This document shows positions 63,749-64,000 of a stretch of DNA of 64,000 nucleotides, piece after piece. The notes beneath the pieces were generated by a model, which worked only from the letters and a program-made list of their open reading frames with translations, was not told the DNA's origin and made no database searches. This DNA comes from Kordiimonas laminariae. GTDB taxonomy: Bacteria > Pseudomonadota > Alphaproteobacteria > Sphingomonadales > Kordiimonadaceae. Each line of letters starts with the position of its first letter. Positions within the stretch are counted from its first letter, which is position 1. The position numbers and the translations under genes were made by a program. The stretch lies in NCBI RefSeq assembly GCF_023008165.1, contig NZ_JAKQZA010000003.1, forward strand, positions 310,001 to 374,000, in the 5' to 3' direction.

Positions 63749-64000
63749 ATGATACTTGAATCCCGTAGCATCATCTTTTCGAATGATGAACTATTTCTGG
63801 CACTAAGACCGCTTCTGGAAGGCAGAGGTGTTTCCGCAGATATCTCCATAACAGATATCGAAGCATCACTTGATGCGGAAGGTGAAGTGTTCGTTCGTAT
63901 TCATCAGGCAGGCGAAAGCGAACCAATAGAATTTTCAAGCAAGGAAGTTGGTAGTGCAGTGCTTAATCACTGTATCGACCACGGCATCCCACTCCCACGC
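63749..64000 (+). CDS. Unknown protein, 3' end beyond the window
   Basis: The 84 visible codons from ATG 63749 read MILESRSIIFSNDELFLALR, then a Glu/Asp-rich stretch with TDIEASLDAEGEVFVRIHQ and NHCIDHGIPLPR. AAAGG lies just upstream. No family was recognised; base composition and codon use resemble the neighbours. It could be a conserved alphaproteobacterial protein of unknown function. Confidence 0.6.
   Translation, partial: MILESRSIIFSNDELFLALRPLLEGRGVSADISITDIEASLDAEGEVFVRIHQAGESEPIEFSSKEVGSAVLNHCIDHGIPLPR

Noticed and set aside
1-64000. CRISPR arrays, restriction-modification, toxin-antitoxin pairs, prophage genes or insertion sequences
   Set aside because: None found; no regularly spaced repeats, transposase or integrase signatures, or phage structural genes could be recognised.

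Overview
The window is a chromosomal segment of a Gram-negative alphaproteobacterium with roughly even base composition. The assignment rests on a MucR/Ros-type regulator, a RegB/RegA redox two-component pair with a CbiB-like neighbour, an MmcB-type repair protein, a DUF3126 protein, a NylC-like P1 hydrolase, and a lepA / nusA-infB / phoH-ybeY-lnt gene order typical of the class. A marine, Kordiimonas-like lineage is a guess only. No prophage, insertion sequence, integron, CRISPR array or defence island was seen; this is almost entirely vertically inherited core genome with small accessory patches.

Layout. 1-3.3 kb: lepA (cut by the window edge), a 2-hydroxyacid dehydrogenase and a secreted SH3-domain protein. 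3.4-7 kb: an accessory patch with a MarR-GNAT fusion followed by three more GNAT acetyltransferases in overlapping frames, a receiver-like protein lacking the usual lysine, and an NTF2-like protein. 7-28.4 kb: a long minus-strand block of translation, RNA and envelope genes (nitronate monooxygenase-like, pnp, rpsO, truB, rbfA, infB, ylxR, nusA, rimP, trmB, lnt, corC-like, ybeY, phoH-like, miaB, plsC, fur, mucR-like, rimI, tsaB), interrupted only by a plus-strand TusA-like gene. 28.4-36.2 kb: RutE-like nitroreductase, polysaccharide deacetylase, NifU-like protein, TetR regulator, PBP1A, truncated haemoglobin, YgjP-like metalloprotease, YcgN and SCO. 36.3-39.7 kb: ankyrin protein, CbiB-like membrane protein, RegB, RegA. 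39.7-44.9 kb: a cluster of apparent c-di-GMP-signalling pseudoenzymes (degenerate GGDEF/EAL-like and degenerate HD-GYP) flanking a LapG-like periplasmic protease, then MmcB and an orphan Hpt protein. 45-52.5 kb: small membrane and stress-type genes, a serine hydrolase, a monooxygenase-SDR-TetR unit, tRNA-Arg(ACG), a lipoprotein, a NylC-like hydrolase and an orphan histidine kinase. 52.6-56.1 kb: rpmH-rnpA-yidD-yidC-engB. 56.1-64 kb: Hpt, DUF3253, a double-FKBP lipoprotein, FemAB-like, SigZ-like sigma factor, a GST with a C-terminal CGPCC tail, a ZIP-like transporter behind two Zur-like boxes, SDR, AI-2E/PerM transporter and a partial unknown gene.

The regions most worth a second look are the pseudoenzyme/LapG cluster (39.7-44.1 kb), the SigZ-GST pair (59.1-60.4 kb), the two abutting Zur-like operators (60.56-60.59 kb) and the MarR-GNAT acetyltransferase array (3.45-5.85 kb). 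No gap between genes exceeds about 260 bases; the larger ones hold the promoters, hairpins and terminators listed below.
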